A stretch of DNA of 64,000 nt from NCBI RefSeq assembly GCF_018861145.1, contig NZ_JAHKQT010000009.1:1-64000 (forward strand), in the 5' to 3' direction. Position 1 is the first letter of the stretch. Each line of letters opens with the position of its first letter. Source of the stretch: Poseidonibacter lekithochrous. Lineage in GTDB: Bacteria; Campylobacterota; Campylobacteria; Campylobacterales; Arcobacteraceae. The notes beneath the pieces are model-generated. The model made no database searches, had not been told where the DNA came from, and saw nothing but the letters and a program-made list of their open reading frames with translations. Positions 63,879-64,000 of this stretch are shown here, one piece after another. The translations under genes were made by a program, and so were the position numbers.

Positions 63879-64000
63879 TTATTCACCTAAATATACTTTT
63901 CGTACCTTTGCATTATTTTGGATACTTTCCATATCACCTTCAGCTAAAACAGATCCTTCATGCAACACAGTAACTTTAGAAGCGATACTTCTAATAAACT
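63879..64000 (-). CDS. urtD: Urea ABC transporter ATPase UrtD, C-terminal end (partial)
   Basis: The last 40 codons of an ABC ATPase, cut by the window edge. The segment FIRSIASKVTVLHEGSVLAE followed by GDMESIQNNAKVRKVYLGE ends the protein; the VTVLHEGSVLAEG and VRKVYLGE blocks are typical of UrtD/LivG C-termini. Its TAA lies two bases before the urtE ATG, so the two are in one operon. Confidence 0.85.
   Translation of the reverse strand, partial: FIRSIASKVTVLHEGSVLAEGDMESIQNNAKVRKVYLGE

Noticed and set aside
1-64000. tRNA, rRNA, CRISPR arrays, integrases or prophage genes
   Set aside because: Nothing resembling these was seen by eye; a tRNAscan and profile search would be decisive, but no candidate stood out.

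Overview
The window looks like chromosomal DNA of an Arcobacteraceae member (Campylobacterota, Arcobacter-like). The base composition is very AT-rich and intergenic gaps are short. Many products are typical of that group: CiaB, a large NAD-glutamate dehydrogenase, a DUF4492-CydAB oxidase operon, ArsS-type two-component proteins and a Helicobacter-style fused UreA/UreB subunit. I see no rRNA, tRNA, CRISPR array or insertion sequence. The genus call is inference from gene content, not from a database search.

Layout. 0.1-6 kb: ciaB, convergent with a lipid-transport-like operon of two PqiA half proteins and a seven-MCE-domain protein. 6-13.5 kb: globin, NAD-glutamate dehydrogenase, YbaK, AlkC-like repair protein, an arginase/agmatinase-family enzyme and Fe superoxide dismutase. 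13.5-17.6 kb: cytochrome bd-type oxidase operon (DUF4492, cydA, cydB, an unlisted 33-codon membrane peptide, a NifX-like protein). It is divergent from a DUF134/NifX-like fusion regulator, with a perfect pair of inverted 15-bp operator-like sites between them. 17.6-23 kb: a cobalamin riboswitch followed by a secreted, membrane-anchored CobN-like chelatase, a short ExbB/TolQ-like channel protein and a DUF2149 protein. 23-30 kb: Mn pyrophosphatase, ferritin, asparaginase-like protein, aspartase, a two-component system and an alanine/glycine symporter. 30-38.7 kb: two small proteins of unknown function (one with a signal peptide) with a second two-component system, an SDR protein, transporters and small membrane or exported proteins. 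38.7-45 kb: a diguanylate cyclase whose first membrane segment lies upstream of any canonical start codon, exonuclease III, a hybrid-sensor kinase, NagZ and a histone-H1-like lysine-rich protein.

45-64 kb is the most coherent region: a nitrogen-scavenging island. A GntR/FCD regulator gene heads a tight run of allantoinase (puuE), allantoicase (alc), ureidoglycolate lyase (allA), malate synthase G (glcB) and a LysE exporter. The urease genes ureD, ureJ, ureAB and ureC follow directly on the same strand. ureE, ureF and ureG lie further on, separated by an opposite-strand block of pyrC, a small acidic protein and a KAP-family ATPase. A divergent polar-amino-acid-type ABC importer and the start of a urea ABC transporter (urtE, partial urtD) flank the other side. 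Together the genes predict: ureide uptake; allantoin to allantoate; to ureidoglycolate plus urea; to glyoxylate plus urea; glyoxylate plus acetyl-CoA to malate; and urea to ammonia.

The strongest candidates for little-described biology are: the B12-riboswitch-controlled CobN/ExbB/DUF2149 system, which resembles the hmuSTUV heme dechelatase logic without a heme receptor; the allantoin-to-ammonia/malate island with shared TATACAA half-site operators; and the DUF134-NifX/cyd regulatory pair.
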